Assembly (NCBI RefSeq): GCF_023333585.1
Contig: NZ_JAIQZN010000013.1
Coordinates: 1 to 64,000, forward strand
DNA: 64,000 nucleotides
Source: Argonema antarcticum A004/B2
GTDB taxonomy: Bacteria; Cyanobacteriota; Cyanobacteriia; Cyanobacteriales; Aerosakkonemataceae
Reading direction: 5' to 3'
Shown piece by piece: positions 1 to 8,780 of the stretch. Each line of letters starts with the position of its first letter. Within the stretch, counting starts at the first letter, position 1. The notes under the pieces are model-generated. The model was not told where the DNA came from and made no database searches. It saw only the letters and a list, made by a program, of their open reading frames with translations. A program made the translations under genes and the position numbers.

Positions 1-56
1 TGGATGGGGTGCTGCCGACAGTCCCAGATGAAACAGGAAGTTTTTGTTAATGAATG

Positions 57-215
57 TTAGCAAAAATCGAACGGCAATGAGGAAGCCATAATATCAAAGC
101 GCAGGTGAATCGCAGTTGCCACCTTATTGACATTTTGGCCTCCAGCCCCCTGAGAGCGAACTGCACTCATCTCAATCTCATGTTCTGGAATGGTCACTGT
201 CTTGGAAATTTGCAC
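57..215 (-). pseudogene. arfB: ArfB-type peptidyl-tRNA hydrolase, N-terminal fragment
   Basis: Reading the minus strand from a GTG at 215 gives 52 residues that match the start of ArfB/YaeJ, the release-factor-like protein that frees stalled ribosomes. The catalytic GGQ is present in [20 protein letters not shown], followed by DI.ASSLP as in the family. Directly after SSLP the frame hits TAA, whereas ArfB normally continues for about 85 more residues, including its basic tail. I see no convincing continuation in the other two frames before the window edge. The basic tail is needed for ribosome binding in characterised members, so this piece should be inactive. It is read as a decayed remnant. 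The GTG start is chosen because it gives MQISK..IP, the usual N-terminus. Confidence 0.72.
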
Positions 216-249
216 TATAGCTAGGGACTCTCTTGCTAGGGGCTAGGGT
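215..249. repeat. heptad short tandem repeat (CTAGGGG type)
   Basis: Degenerate copies of the heptamer GCTAGGG/ACTAGGG begin at CTATAGCTAGGGAC. The same array recurs near 21.4, 21.5, 21.7, 28.9 and 30.7 kb. This is the STRR class known from filamentous cyanobacteria. The rest of 250-383 holds no gene that I can support, only GGCGGTTGCTATAT near 302, a fragment of the repeat unit that follows these arrays elsewhere. Confidence 0.8.
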
Positions 250-383
250 AAGAAAGCTTTATTATCAAGGGTTTGGTGGAATTAAGAATGCCTTGACACG
301 GGCGGTTGCTATATATTCAATATTACTTTCTATGGGGTGTGGTCATAAGTAGTTGGTTGAAACGAAAAGCTTTTCTTCTAGGC

Positions 384-456
384 ATTGTCCTCCTTGTCTC
401 CCTTGTCTCCCTTGTCCCCCTTGTCTCCCTTGTCTCCCTTGTCTCCCTTGTCTCCT
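384..456. repeat. 9-bp tandem repeat TTGTCTCCC, about 8 copies
   Basis: The unit TTGTCTCCC is repeated head to tail with one variant (TTGTCCCCC) just downstream of the DUF1772 gene. Because 9 is a multiple of 3, the array is open in several frames and creates apparent Leu/Pro/Ser-rich or Lys/Gly/Asp-rich ORFs, which I do not regard as genes. Confidence 0.85.
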
Positions 457-489
457 ACATCACCAACGGGTGAGAAACTACACCGCTTT

Positions 490-954
490 CTATGTGAGCG
501 CGATCGTGAGCAATGCCGCTGCCGCCAGTGCCGCTGCCGTCCGAATGTGGTTCCAGAACGTCCAGTTGGCAAGGTAGCTAGCCCATAGGCTCGCGCCGTC
601 AGTGCTGTCCGGCTTGACGGTCGCGAGCGCATCGTTCAGCGGCACATTGAACGCGATCGTCACGCCTACTGTGCCGACGAGATAGAGTAGGCTGCCAAAA
701 AGCAGGTAGGCTGCACCGGGCTGATGCCACTTTAACAGCGAGGAGATAGCCAGAAAGATACAAGCCGCAGCCGTTCCGAACAGCGCCGTCATAAACAACG
801 GATCGATCGCTGTGATGTTGATAGCTTGCATAGCGGCAATGCCCTGTGATGGTTGGAGTCGGGCAAGGGCGCTCATCACAAAGGTAGAGAAAGCGAAAAA
901 GACTCCAGCCATCAGCCCGCAGCCCAGTGCCGCCAAAAGCTTCAATGCGAACAT
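490..954 (-). CDS. DUF1772 (anthrone-oxygenase-like) membrane protein
   Basis: A 154-residue integral membrane protein. It has four hydrophobic segments at about residues 3-28, 47-70, 80-103 and 130-153, with the family's FF.F.TFVM.AL segment near the N-terminus, NVPLND around residue 104 and a late W..WN.IRTA. This is the DUF1772 pattern. Some members are annotated as anthrone oxygenases or noranthrone synthases, but the reaction here is unknown. The start has an excellent AGGAGG ribosome-binding site about 5 nt upstream of the ATG. The gene stands alone. Its base composition is richer in G+C than most neighbours and its 3' end abuts a tandem repeat, so acquisition by transfer is possible but not shown. 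Confidence 0.82.
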   Translation of the reverse strand: MFALKLLAALGCGLMAGVFFAFSTFVMSALARLQPSQGIAAMQAINITAIDPLFMTALFGTAAACIFLAISSLLKWHQPGAAYLLFGSLLYLVGTVGVTIAFNVPLNDALATVKPDSTDGASLWASYLANWTFWNHIRTAAALAAAALLTIALT

Positions 955-989
955 AAAACCTCCTTTTTCTCAACTAGAAGATTGCCCCT

Positions 990-2240
990 TTACAGTTTTT
1001 CCAGAGGCGATCGCGTGATACCCCTTTTGTCCAACTTTTGCTCTAGTTCTATGATGAATGCAAAGTCTTCTTGTGGCAAAAGCTGGTTTCTACTGTTGGC
1101 TTCACCTACTGTTGGCTTGTTTTCTAGAAAGGAGAAAGCCTGCCTAAATTGATGCGGACTTGCCTGAATGGGAGAATGAAAGTGGCAGGGAATAATTTGC
1201 TGGAAATTCCAACTCGCTACTTTATCAGCCCAGTCGAGGGTTTTCCTGGGTGCGTGGTCGAGAATAAAGGTTTGCAAAATGGGAGCTACAAAAGGTCTTC
1301 CGCCCCCTCGCAGTCGATCGAACGATCGCTTCCAGTCATCTTTCCACCGGAACGGATACAAACCAAAATAAGCTTTTCTTGACCTATCCGGTGCTTTCAT
1401 GGCATCGCGAAACGCCTCTTTGGGCGAGATTGCTTCCAATGCGATCGGTGCAAAGTAAAGTGCAAACAGGGAAATGCGCTGCCATCCTTTGCGGCGGTTT
1501 TCCTCGTTATCAGAGATTACATCTAAGGCACTGTCTCTGGCGTGGAACAGCAAGGGATAGGGGTCCAGTTGAACGCAAGCAGGTGGCTCTTCTGGCACTG
1601 TTAGCACTGTATCTGTTAGCACCAGCGTGCGTGTCTTTTTGTGGAACAATGCCACTTCCACAAACGACCCCCGTCCCAGATTGATGTTCAATATGGCATA
1701 GTCAAAATCAACAGCAAAAGGTACTAGGCTGCTATCCTCCGGGAGTACCTGAGTCCGATTCCGAGGGAAACCGAGCCAACTTAAAGGCAAGTTCATCGGG
1801 TAACTCCACTGAGAAGGCGCTACAAACACCAGTGCAGAAGGAAAGTGTCTGGCAAAGGGGCCTACGAAAACTTTGTGTTCCAAGCCAGAGGCTGTTGGCA
1901 GGATGATGTACTTGACATCGCCGTGAATAGCTACCAACTCTTTGACAAGCCTGATACACTCTTTTGTCGGTGCAACTGGGGCATAGACTAGCAGACCGCC
2001 TTCTGAGAGCTTTACAACGGTCATCCGAATCGGCACGACAGTGTACAAGATGCCTTGTATTTGATCGAATGTCCAGATAGTGTCTTCGATCGCTTCTGTG
2101 CGAACTGTCCGACGCTTGCTGTAGGGGTAGAGTGGCACCAAAGGCCAGAAAGCCCATGACCAGTCTCCAGCATTAATGCTCGAACTAACCCGTTGAGCTT
2201 CGATTTCGAGCCCTTTTTGAAGTGTTTCTATCGGCTCCAC
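990..2240 (-). CDS. DUF4336 domain-containing protein
   Basis: A 416-residue soluble protein of the DUF4336 family, common in cyanobacteria and plastid-bearing eukaryotes. Recognisable parts are the N-terminal WSWAFWPLVPLYPY..RRTVRTE, the VPIRMTVVKL..GGLLVYAPVAPT..C strand-loop, the YIILPT.SGLEHK segment (about residue 111) and the C-terminal DH.PR.TLDWAD...W.F..IIPCHF. The fold is related to metallo-beta-lactamases, but the classical HxHxDH motif is not evident, so no reaction is claimed. The start is a GTG preceded by GAGGAG. It lies 35 bp upstream of the DUF1772 gene on the same strand, so the two may be co-transcribed. Confidence 0.82.
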   Translation of the reverse strand: MEPIETLQKGLEIEAQRVSSSINAGDWSWAFWPLVPLYPYSKRRTVRTEAIEDTIWTFDQIQGILYTVVPIRMTVVKLSEGGLLVYAPVAPTKECIRLVKELVAIHGDVKYIILPTASGLEHKVFVGPFARHFPSALVFVAPSQWSYPMNLPLSWLGFPRNRTQVLPEDSSLVPFAVDFDYAILNINLGRGSFVEVALFHKKTRTLVLTDTVLTVPEEPPACVQLDPYPLLFHARDSALDVISDNEENRRKGWQRISLFALYFAPIALEAISPKEAFRDAMKAPDRSRKAYFGLYPFRWKDDWKRSFDRLRGGGRPFVAPILQTFILDHAPRKTLDWADKVASWNFQQIIPCHFHSPIQASPHQFRQAFSFLENKPTVGEANSRNQLLPQEDFAFIIELEQKLDKRGITRSPLEKL

Positions 2241-2354
2241 GCTCCTCTCCCTAGTTTTTAAATTTTTATTTTTCTACTTTTTATCGACTTTTAGGAACTA
2301 AAACCTATATTATAGCCAAATTAGATTGGATGAAACAAAAAACTTACTTAAAAT

Positions 2355-5300
2355 TTAAAATTGATTGACAGAAATTTCAATGATAAATTCGGTTCCCTTT
2401 CCTAGTTCTGAGTTACACTTTAACTGTCCTGCGTGTTGTTCTACTACAATTTGGTGCGAGACAAACAACCCCAAACCAGTACCGGAACCTACAGGTTTAG
2501 TAGTAAAAAAAGGCTCTAATATTTTAGAGCGTATTTCTCCTGTCATACCGATGCCGTTATCTGCGATCGCTATAGCTATGCGTTCTGAATTTACCCGATA
2601 AGTCCGAATCCAAATTGTTGGTTGTTGGTTATAGCCTTTCTCATATCCTTCTGCCAAAGCATCGATAGAATTATTTAGCATATTCATAAATACTTGGTTT
2701 AGCTGTCCTGGGTAACAATTGATTAAGGGCAACTGTCCGTACTCTTTAATAACTTGAATCTCTGGAATTTTTACTTTTCCTTTTTGCTTTGTAAAAATCG
2801 GCGAATGCAGACGATGCTGTAAAATCAGCAGCGTGCTGTCGATACCGGAATGAATGTCAACTTCTTTCTTTGCACTCTCATCGTGGCGAGAGAAGTTCCT
2901 GAGCGATCGCACTATTTCACTGATGCGTAATGCCCCCACACTCATAGAACTGATAACTTTTGGCAAATCATCTATTATAAATTCTAACTCTATTTTATCG
3001 GTAAATCCAGCTATTTTAGCTGTAGGATTTGGGTATTCTTCCTGATATACGCGAATCAAATCTAACAGATTTTGAATGTAATTGCAAGTATATTCAATGT
3101 TGCCATAAATGAAATTAATCGGGTTGTTAATCTCATGGGCAATACCCGCTACCATCTGTCCCAAACCGGACATTTTTTCGCTTTGAATTAGTTGAGCTTG
3201 AGTTTGCCGCAGTGACTGCAAGGTCAGCTGTAACTGATGCGCTTTTTCTCTTAACTGCCCTTCCGATTGACGCAAAGCTTCTTCTGCTAATTTGCGATCG
3301 GTGATATCCTGTACGGTGCCAAACAGCTTAATCGTTTTACCTTCATAGTTTTTAATAGCCTGTCCTTTTGCCGCCACATATCTGATCGAATCGGGACGCA
3401 CGATCCGAAATTCTATTTCATAGGATTTTCCTGTTTGAATAGCTTGCTCTACAGAGGTATTTAACAGTTGCCAGTCATCTGGATGAATCAACTGTTCGTG
3501 TTCTGAAAAAGTTGGCTCTAGTTCCTCTGGATGACGTGCAAAAAGGCGAAATAGTTCATCTGACCAAATAATTTTATCTGTTATTAAATCAAATTCCCAG
3601 TTACCCAAATGTGCCAATCTTTCAGCATCAGCCAGCCGAGCTTCTTTCGCTTTTAATTGTTGCGTGCGTGCTTCTACGCGCTGCTCCAGTTTACGCGAAT
3701 AATCTTCTAATTGCCGATTGGCTACCGCTAAATTCTCGTAAAGTAGGGCATTTTCTAATGAAATAGCAGCTTGAATGGATATTATGTTTAATATTTTCAA
3801 TCTGTCCAAACTAAAAGCACCGACAGTTAGATCGTTTTCTAAGTAAATAATAGCGATAAATCTGCCTTGATTAAAAATCGGAGTACATAAAATAGATTTC
3901 GATTTTTTACGCGCAATATAAGGATCTTTGATAAAATTTCCTTGTGTAGCAGCATCGCTTAAAACTACGTTAGATTTAGTTTTGAACACATAGTTGATTA
4001 CTGTTAATGGCAAATCTTGATTTAATTCCAATGGGATAGATTTGCGAACAACAAATTCTTCTGAATCTACCGAACCAGCAGCTTCGATAGCCATTTTTTT
4101 ACCTTTGGACAAAAGTAAAACTCCTTTTCTGGCTCCGGCATTTTCTATTGAAATTTTGATTAAAGAAGCAAGTAATTTATCTAATTTAATTTCTCCCGAT
4201 ATTGCTTGCATTGCTTTAATCACTGTGGATAAATCCAGCATTGAATCGGTGGAATTATTAACAGTAGTTGCATTAGAGATTGTAGAAAATGAGTTGCTGG
4301 ATTGAATCAAATTTAATTTGGGAGCTTCTGTACGGTAAATTAGATCTGGATATCTTGAGTCCAAATCTTTAAGTTTTGCCACCGCACCCCAGCGCATATA
4401 AGCATAGTAAGCATCAGTCATATAAGTTTTAGCAATTTTTTGCCTACCGAGAGCTAGATGAAATTCTGCCGCAAGTTCGCAAGCTAAAGCCTCTTCTTGA
4501 ACATATCCTTCCTTAATAGCACCCTGAATTGCTTTTTCATACAAATCCATTGCTTTTTCATTTTGCCCCAAAACCCTGGCTTTCTCTGCTTCTACTAGCT
4601 CGTATTTATGCTGAAAATTGCGGGGTTCAAAAGATGCCCAATTTTGCAATATCTTTTGGTTTTCTTCCACAATTTCCATTTGGGAATTTGTTTGCGGGTA
4701 CTGTGCTAGAATAGCCAGAGAATGATAGAAATTCTGTTCGCAAATGTCGTTCATACCACCAACAGAGGAGATGTTATGTTTTGCTAATGCAGCCTTAGTA
4801 AGGGCTCCCTGATAATCTTTAAATAAATACCTTAAAGAATAAGATCCGGGCTCCACCCGATCGCTCAAAAAATTATCGGGTATGTTTAGAGAAGTACCTG
4901 GATTGTACAGGCTATCATCAACTTTTTGATTCTCTGATATTTCTGGAGCGAATAAGGGGATTTTGTGGTCAACTTGCTCTTGACGACCGTACAGTTTTGG
5001 CGAGATGAGTAATTGACTGGATAAATCTTCTCGACCGATGGGAAAATATGCAATTTTGCCTGTCTTTTCTAGCTGATTCAAACAATTTTCTAAGTCTACT
5101 TTCAGACCTGCTGCACTTTGGTAGCGGTCTTCAGCAGTTTTTGCCATCAATTTCATTACAATGTCAGAAAGCACTTGAGGAATTCTGCTATTTATCTGCA
5201 CTGGCGCTACTGGTTGAACTGCTATATGGCAGTGAATTAATTCGAGAGCGTCAGTAGTTTTAAATGGTAGTTTTCCTGTAAGCATTTCATAAAAAGTGAC

Positions 5301-5900
5301 ACCCAAAGAATAAAAATCGCTACGGTAATCAATTGAGCAATTTATTCTCCCGGTTTGTTCCGGTGGCATATAAGCAAGGGTGCCTGAGAGTTGGTTGGGA
5401 TGACTGATATTCCTGGTTTCTTTTGCTAGGCGAGTGGCGATGCCAAAATCGTTGATTCTTACCTGCTTTGTTTCCGAATTTATCAGAATGTTGTGAGGTT
5501 TAAGGTCTTTGTGAATGATATAATTATTATGCAGTTCAGCTATGCTTGATACCAGTTGAATTCCTATTTCTAAAAAATCTTGGATTTTTAGAGGGTGTAA
5601 AGTAATTATATTTTGCAAAGGCATCCCGTTAAAATATTCTAAAACCAAGACAAATTTGTTACCGAACTCTTTTAAATCGATAGCTTTAACAATGCCATTT
5701 ATATTTAAGTTTTTAGTAATTTGATACTCTTGTCTTAAGCGGGTAACTTGTTCGATACTGGGATATTCGCTTCTGACCTGCTTGAGAATTACAGGCTGTA
5801 GGTCTGACTCTCGGATCGCTTTGTAAATGAGTGTGTGTATGCCTTGATAAATTTCTGATATGGCTTGATACCCTGGAATATAAAGCATAGTTTTGTTCAT
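2355..5900 (-). CDS. Ser/Thr kinase - GAF - PAS - histidine kinase hybrid sensor
   Basis: 1181 residues. Order: eukaryotic-type kinase (about 1-270; invariant Lys in PVILKQV, catalytic loop HKDLKPHN, DFG, PPEQTGR), short linker, TPR-like helices (about 400-505), GAF (about 565-720), coiled coil, PAS (about 770-885), then histidine kinase with phospho-acceptor H922 in AHEINNP, N box NNSIDAL, ADNGIGM and GSGTGLGL. It is a cytoplasmic sensor with both Ser/Thr- and His-kinase modules. Relatives are usually 1800-2000 residues and carry an AAA_16 ATPase plus a long TPR region after KLYGR. Here KLYGRQEQ at about 312 runs almost straight into the last TPR-like segment, so about 800 residues are missing in frame. 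There is no frameshift, so the protein should be made. No dedicated response regulator is adjacent. Confidence 0.88.
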   Translation of the reverse strand: MNKTMLYIPGYQAISEIYQGIHTLIYKAIRESDLQPVILKQVRSEYPSIEQVTRLRQEYQITKNLNINGIVKAIDLKEFGNKFVLVLEYFNGMPLQNIITLHPLKIQDFLEIGIQLVSSIAELHNNYIIHKDLKPHNILINSETKQVRINDFGIATRLAKETRNISHPNQLSGTLAYMPPEQTGRINCSIDYRSDFYSLGVTFYEMLTGKLPFKTTDALELIHCHIAVQPVAPVQINSRIPQVLSDIVMKLMAKTAEDRYQSAAGLKVDLENCLNQLEKTGKIAYFPIGREDLSSQLLISPKLYGRQEQVDHKIPLFAPEISENQKVDDSLYNPGTSLNIPDNFLSDRVEPGSYSLRYLFKDYQGALTKAALAKHNISSVGGMNDICEQNFYHSLAILAQYPQTNSQMEIVEENQKILQNWASFEPRNFQHKYELVEAEKARVLGQNEKAMDLYEKAIQGAIKEGYVQEEALACELAAEFHLALGRQKIAKTYMTDAYYAYMRWGAVAKLKDLDSRYPDLIYRTEAPKLNLIQSSNSFSTISNATTVNNSTDSMLDLSTVIKAMQAISGEIKLDKLLASLIKISIENAGARKGVLLLSKGKKMAIEAAGSVDSEEFVVRKSIPLELNQDLPLTVINYVFKTKSNVVLSDAATQGNFIKDPYIARKKSKSILCTPIFNQGRFIAIIYLENDLTVGAFSLDRLKILNIISIQAAISLENALLYENLAVANRQLEDYSRKLEQRVEARTQQLKAKEARLADAERLAHLGNWEFDLITDKIIWSDELFRLFARHPEELEPTFSEHEQLIHPDDWQLLNTSVEQAIQTGKSYEIEFRIVRPDSIRYVAAKGQAIKNYEGKTIKLFGTVQDITDRKLAEEALRQSEGQLREKAHQLQLTLQSLRQTQAQLIQSEKMSGLGQMVAGIAHEINNPINFIYGNIEYTCNYIQNLLDLIRVYQEEYPNPTAKIAGFTDKIELEFIIDDLPKVISSMSVGALRISEIVRSLRNFSRHDESAKKEVDIHSGIDSTLLILQHRLHSPIFTKQKGKVKIPEIQVIKEYGQLPLINCYPGQLNQVFMNMLNNSIDALAEGYEKGYNQQPTIWIRTYRVNSERIAIAIADNGIGMTGEIRSKILEPFFTTKPVGSGTGLGLFVSHQIVVEQHAGQLKCNSELGKGTEFIIEISVNQF

Positions 5901-5996
5901 GTTGATTTTACTGATATTCAGCTATTATGGTATTAGATGGAGTGCTAGCGATCGCAGAGGATGAAGATCTATTCGTAAAAATAGTTTCGGGGGGTT

Positions 5997-6968
5997 TTAT
6001 GAATGTAAATCCACCGGACATGATATTAATGGATAAGGAGTTGACCAATTCAGCACGTTATTTACCTCTTCTGGTTTGAGATATACAATACGAAGCAACA
6101 TTTCTTGCGCTCTTTGGTTGATGGTATACCACTCTCTACTAGCCAATTTTAAATTTTCTTCTATGTGGTCAAGGTTTGACATATTAGATGCGTGAATTAT
6201 TTCTTGCTTAAAGCTCCTAATGCCAGCAACAATAGACGACCATTCTATACTGAGTGCCTTGTGAGCTTCAACCATGTAATTGGTAGTTTCAAACAGTGAC
6301 TCAAAATGATAGGCTACAGCATTGATTAAGGCTATATTTGCGTATATATCTGTGTTTTTGGGGTAATGTTTCCGCAGTATTTGCTGGATTTGTTGTTTAG
6401 TATTTTTGCTGCAATCGGGAATATTAGAAATTTCTTTTAGAAGAGAATTGATCTTTTGATCGCATCCCTCCAATTCAGAGTTAAAATTATCCAGATCCAT
6501 CTTAAGTTCGGCATTAAATTCAGTCAAAATATTGTAAATAGTTTGAGCAGTCTTTTGCCTAGTTCGCGCTTCTTTTTCTAATTGATTTAATAAAGCAATG
6601 ATCTGATAAGGAGGCTCGTTTTTTCTGGCAATTTCTGGGATAATATCGAGAGATGCTAGTTGGACTGATTGAAATATTTTTCCATAGTCATTAATATTAG
6701 AAATCCCCCAAGTAATAGAAGGCGTCAAAAAAACAATAATATACTCAGCGTGTTTTTTAAATAGTCTTTGGGAGAAATATAAGTTGTCAATAATCGCGTG
6801 GCGATCGCTAATGTTTAAGCTAATCTCCGATTGCTGAAGTATCCGTGTAGCGTAAGTTTTTATTAGCACTAAAGCGCTTACGGTTTTTGAGATATCTTCC
6901 TTTATGTATCTGGGTACAAGCGGGTTATACGCTAATTTTGATGGGTTGTTAGTTCTCGGTACAGTCAT
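5997..6968 (-). CDS. helical protein of unknown function (possible alpha-pore-forming-toxin-like fold)
   Basis: 323 residues with ATG start and GGAG ribosome-binding site. I do not recognise it by sequence. It is predicted to be almost all alpha-helical, with long amphipathic segments (about 125-190 coiled-coil-like, with NILTEFNAELKMDLDNF) and one more hydrophobic stretch at about 75-90 (AEYIIVFLTPSITWGI). It has no signal peptide. The pattern of long helices with one apolar segment recalls ClyA/xenorhabdolysin-type alpha-helical toxins, but that is an inference from shape alone. A phage-tail, S-layer or structural helical protein is equally possible. It lies 96 bp upstream of the kinase sensor gene on the same strand and could be its operon partner. 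Confidence 0.55.
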   Translation of the reverse strand: MTVPRTNNPSKLAYNPLVPRYIKEDISKTVSALVLIKTYATRILQQSEISLNISDRHAIIDNLYFSQRLFKKHAEYIIVFLTPSITWGISNINDYGKIFQSVQLASLDIIPEIARKNEPPYQIIALLNQLEKEARTRQKTAQTIYNILTEFNAELKMDLDNFNSELEGCDQKINSLLKEISNIPDCSKNTKQQIQQILRKHYPKNTDIYANIALINAVAYHFESLFETTNYMVEAHKALSIEWSSIVAGIRSFKQEIIHASNMSNLDHIEENLKLASREWYTINQRAQEMLLRIVYLKPEEVNNVLNWSTPYPLISCPVDLHS

Positions 6969-7018
6969 TGAGTTACTCCTTTTTCAATCCAACAGGATTG
7001 TTACACTAAAATCAACTT

Positions 7019-7082
7019 GTAGGGTGCGTCAGACTTTCGTTATAGATCTTGAATGAGGATTTCAGCCTCTGACGCACCCTAC
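7019..7082. repeat. MITE-like inverted repeat (GTAGGGTGCGTCAGA ends)
   Basis: A 15-bp perfect terminal inverted repeat, GTAGGGTGCGTCAGA, with a 34-bp centre. The GGGTGCGTCAGA core is flanked by TA on both sides, which fits a TA target duplication. GTAGGGTGCGTCAG-type palindromes are familiar dispersed repeats in cyanobacteria. The rest of 6969-7386 contains no gene that I can support. TAAGATCGCAA is repeated in tandem near 7230-7255. Confidence 0.75.
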
Positions 7083-7386
7083 TCTATGTGCTTTAGCGCA
7101 GGATCGCACAGACCTTCCTGCCAACACACGAGTAAACTTTTTTGTCGCTTGCCCGTATTAGTTCAGTAAAAACACTTGATTTAGTTTGCACTGCCTAACC
7201 GGATTGCACAACTCAAGTTTTGCTTTTTAAGATCGCAAGTTAAGATCGCAACTTAAGATTATCCAGATTAATTAGCCAAACGCTTTAGCATCTATGGGTT
7301 TGGGCATTGTAAAGTTTTTCCCATCATCAAGGCCAACTCGCTTAACTTGCTAAAATTTCCTTATCTTGCAGATCGAGCGTCATAAG

Positions 7387-8745
7387 ATGATAGTGTTACA
7401 ACATCAACACAAAGATAAGCGCAAACGTGGTGTAATCCTTACGCTACAAGGATTGCAGAAGTTAGAGGCAGCTAAGGCAGACGCAGAATTTGAGGGCAAC
7501 AGCGGAATTCGGTATACTTTGGAACAAATGAGCGATCGCACGCGGTTAGCCATTAATACCGTGATGAAGATATACGCTCGCGAACTAGGGGTCGATCGCA
7601 CCACGCTCAAAAGGTGCTTTAAAGCTTTTAATCTAGTTCTGGAGCAAAGTGATTATTCCTGGGTTTTTCCTCAGATTGAGGAGGTTGAAGAATCGGATAC
7701 CTCACAACCACAAGAAGAAGAGATAGAGCCGGAATTACCGGGGGGTCAAGTTCCCCTCAATTCGCCCTTTTATGTGGAGCATGGCCCGATCGAATCTGAG
7801 TGTTACAAGACAATTTTGCAACCGGGAGCGCTGATTCGCATACTCGCTCCCCGGCGGATGGGGAAATCCTCGCTGATGGCGCGGATTCTCCAGAAAGCTG
7901 CCCAGCAAGGCTATCGGACAGTTCCTATAGATTTTCAGTTAGCGGATAGAGAAATTTTTCAAGATTTGGATAAATTCTTGCGGTGGTTCTGCGCCAACGT
8001 CGGTTTGGGTCTGCGACTACGCAATCAGATTGCAGAATATTGGGATGAGCTTTTTGGCAGTCAGGTTAGCTGCAAGATGTACTTTGAGCAGTATTTGTTA
8101 CCCTCAACAACCAGACCTGTAGTGTTAGCTTTGGACGATATCGATCGCTTATTTCCCTATCCCAAGCTGGCGAGCGACTTTTTCGGACTGTTGCGAGCTT
8201 GGCACGAGGAAGCCAAAAATCGAGAAATTTGGCGAAAACTGCGGTTAGTCGTGGTACACTCCACTGAGATGTATATCCCGCTGACTGCCAATAGATCGCC
8301 CTTTAATGTAGGATTACCGATCGAACTACCGCCATTTAATAGCGAGCAAGTGCAGGATTTGGCGAAACGGCAAAGACTGGATTGGTCACCTGAAGATGCT
8401 AAACAACTGACGGCTTTGGTAAACGGCAATCCCTATTTAGTACAGGTAGGGCTTTATCATATCCGGCGCGGTGAAGTCACGCTAGAGCAAGTGTTGCAAA
8501 CTTCTCCCATCTCAGACGGGATTTATAGCGATCGCCTACAACGAGAGCTGTGGAACCTACAACAAGATCCTGATTTACTAGCAGCATTTGTGCGAGTTGT
8601 CAACAGCAGCACACCTGTGGAGTTGGATTTAGTGGAGGCATCTAAGTTGCAAAGTATGGGATTGGTAAATTTACAAGGCAATTTGGCGACGGTAAGTTGC
8701 GAGTTGTATAGGCAATATTTTTGCGATCGCTTCAGTAGCAGTTGA
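7387..8745 (+). CDS. HTH-AAA-like (AAA_35) signalling protein
   Basis: 452 residues from the ATG at 7387 (an in-frame TTG 21 bp earlier is less likely). An N-terminal domain of about 95 residues (RGVILT..GLQKL, then YTLEQMSDRTRLAINTV and LGVDRTTLKRCFKAF) is a winged-helix-like module seen ahead of many cyanobacterial signalling proteins. After an acidic linker, residues about 120-450 form an AAA-like ATPase of the PF14516 type: Walker A-like APRRMGKSSLM near 162, Walker B-like VVLALDDIDRLF near 245, FNVGLPIELPPF and GNPYLVQ. Such proteins are thought to be signalling NTPases, but no substrate is known. It sits immediately upstream of the RiPP-like cluster and shares its C-terminal domain type with the giant sensor at the other end. 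Confidence 0.8.
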   Translation: MIVLQHQHKDKRKRGVILTLQGLQKLEAAKADAEFEGNSGIRYTLEQMSDRTRLAINTVMKIYARELGVDRTTLKRCFKAFNLVLEQSDYSWVFPQIEEVEESDTSQPQEEEIEPELPGGQVPLNSPFYVEHGPIESECYKTILQPGALIRILAPRRMGKSSLMARILQKAAQQGYRTVPIDFQLADREIFQDLDKFLRWFCANVGLGLRLRNQIAEYWDELFGSQVSCKMYFEQYLLPSTTRPVVLALDDIDRLFPYPKLASDFFGLLRAWHEEAKNREIWRKLRLVVVHSTEMYIPLTANRSPFNVGLPIELPPFNSEQVQDLAKRQRLDWSPEDAKQLTALVNGNPYLVQVGLYHIRRGEVTLEQVLQTSPISDGIYSDRLQRELWNLQQDPDLLAAFVRVVNSSTPVELDLVEASKLQSMGLVNLQGNLATVSCELYRQYFCDRFSSS

Positions 8746-8780
8746 TACGATTCGGGATTATCAGGAGTAACAAAAGAGCT

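Noticed and set aside
353-632. Overlapping ORFs rich in Pro/Leu/Cys or Lys/Gly/Asp over the 9-bp repeat
   Set aside because: They are open only because a 9-bp repeat stays in frame. They overlap the end of the DUF1772 gene and have no ribosome-binding sites.
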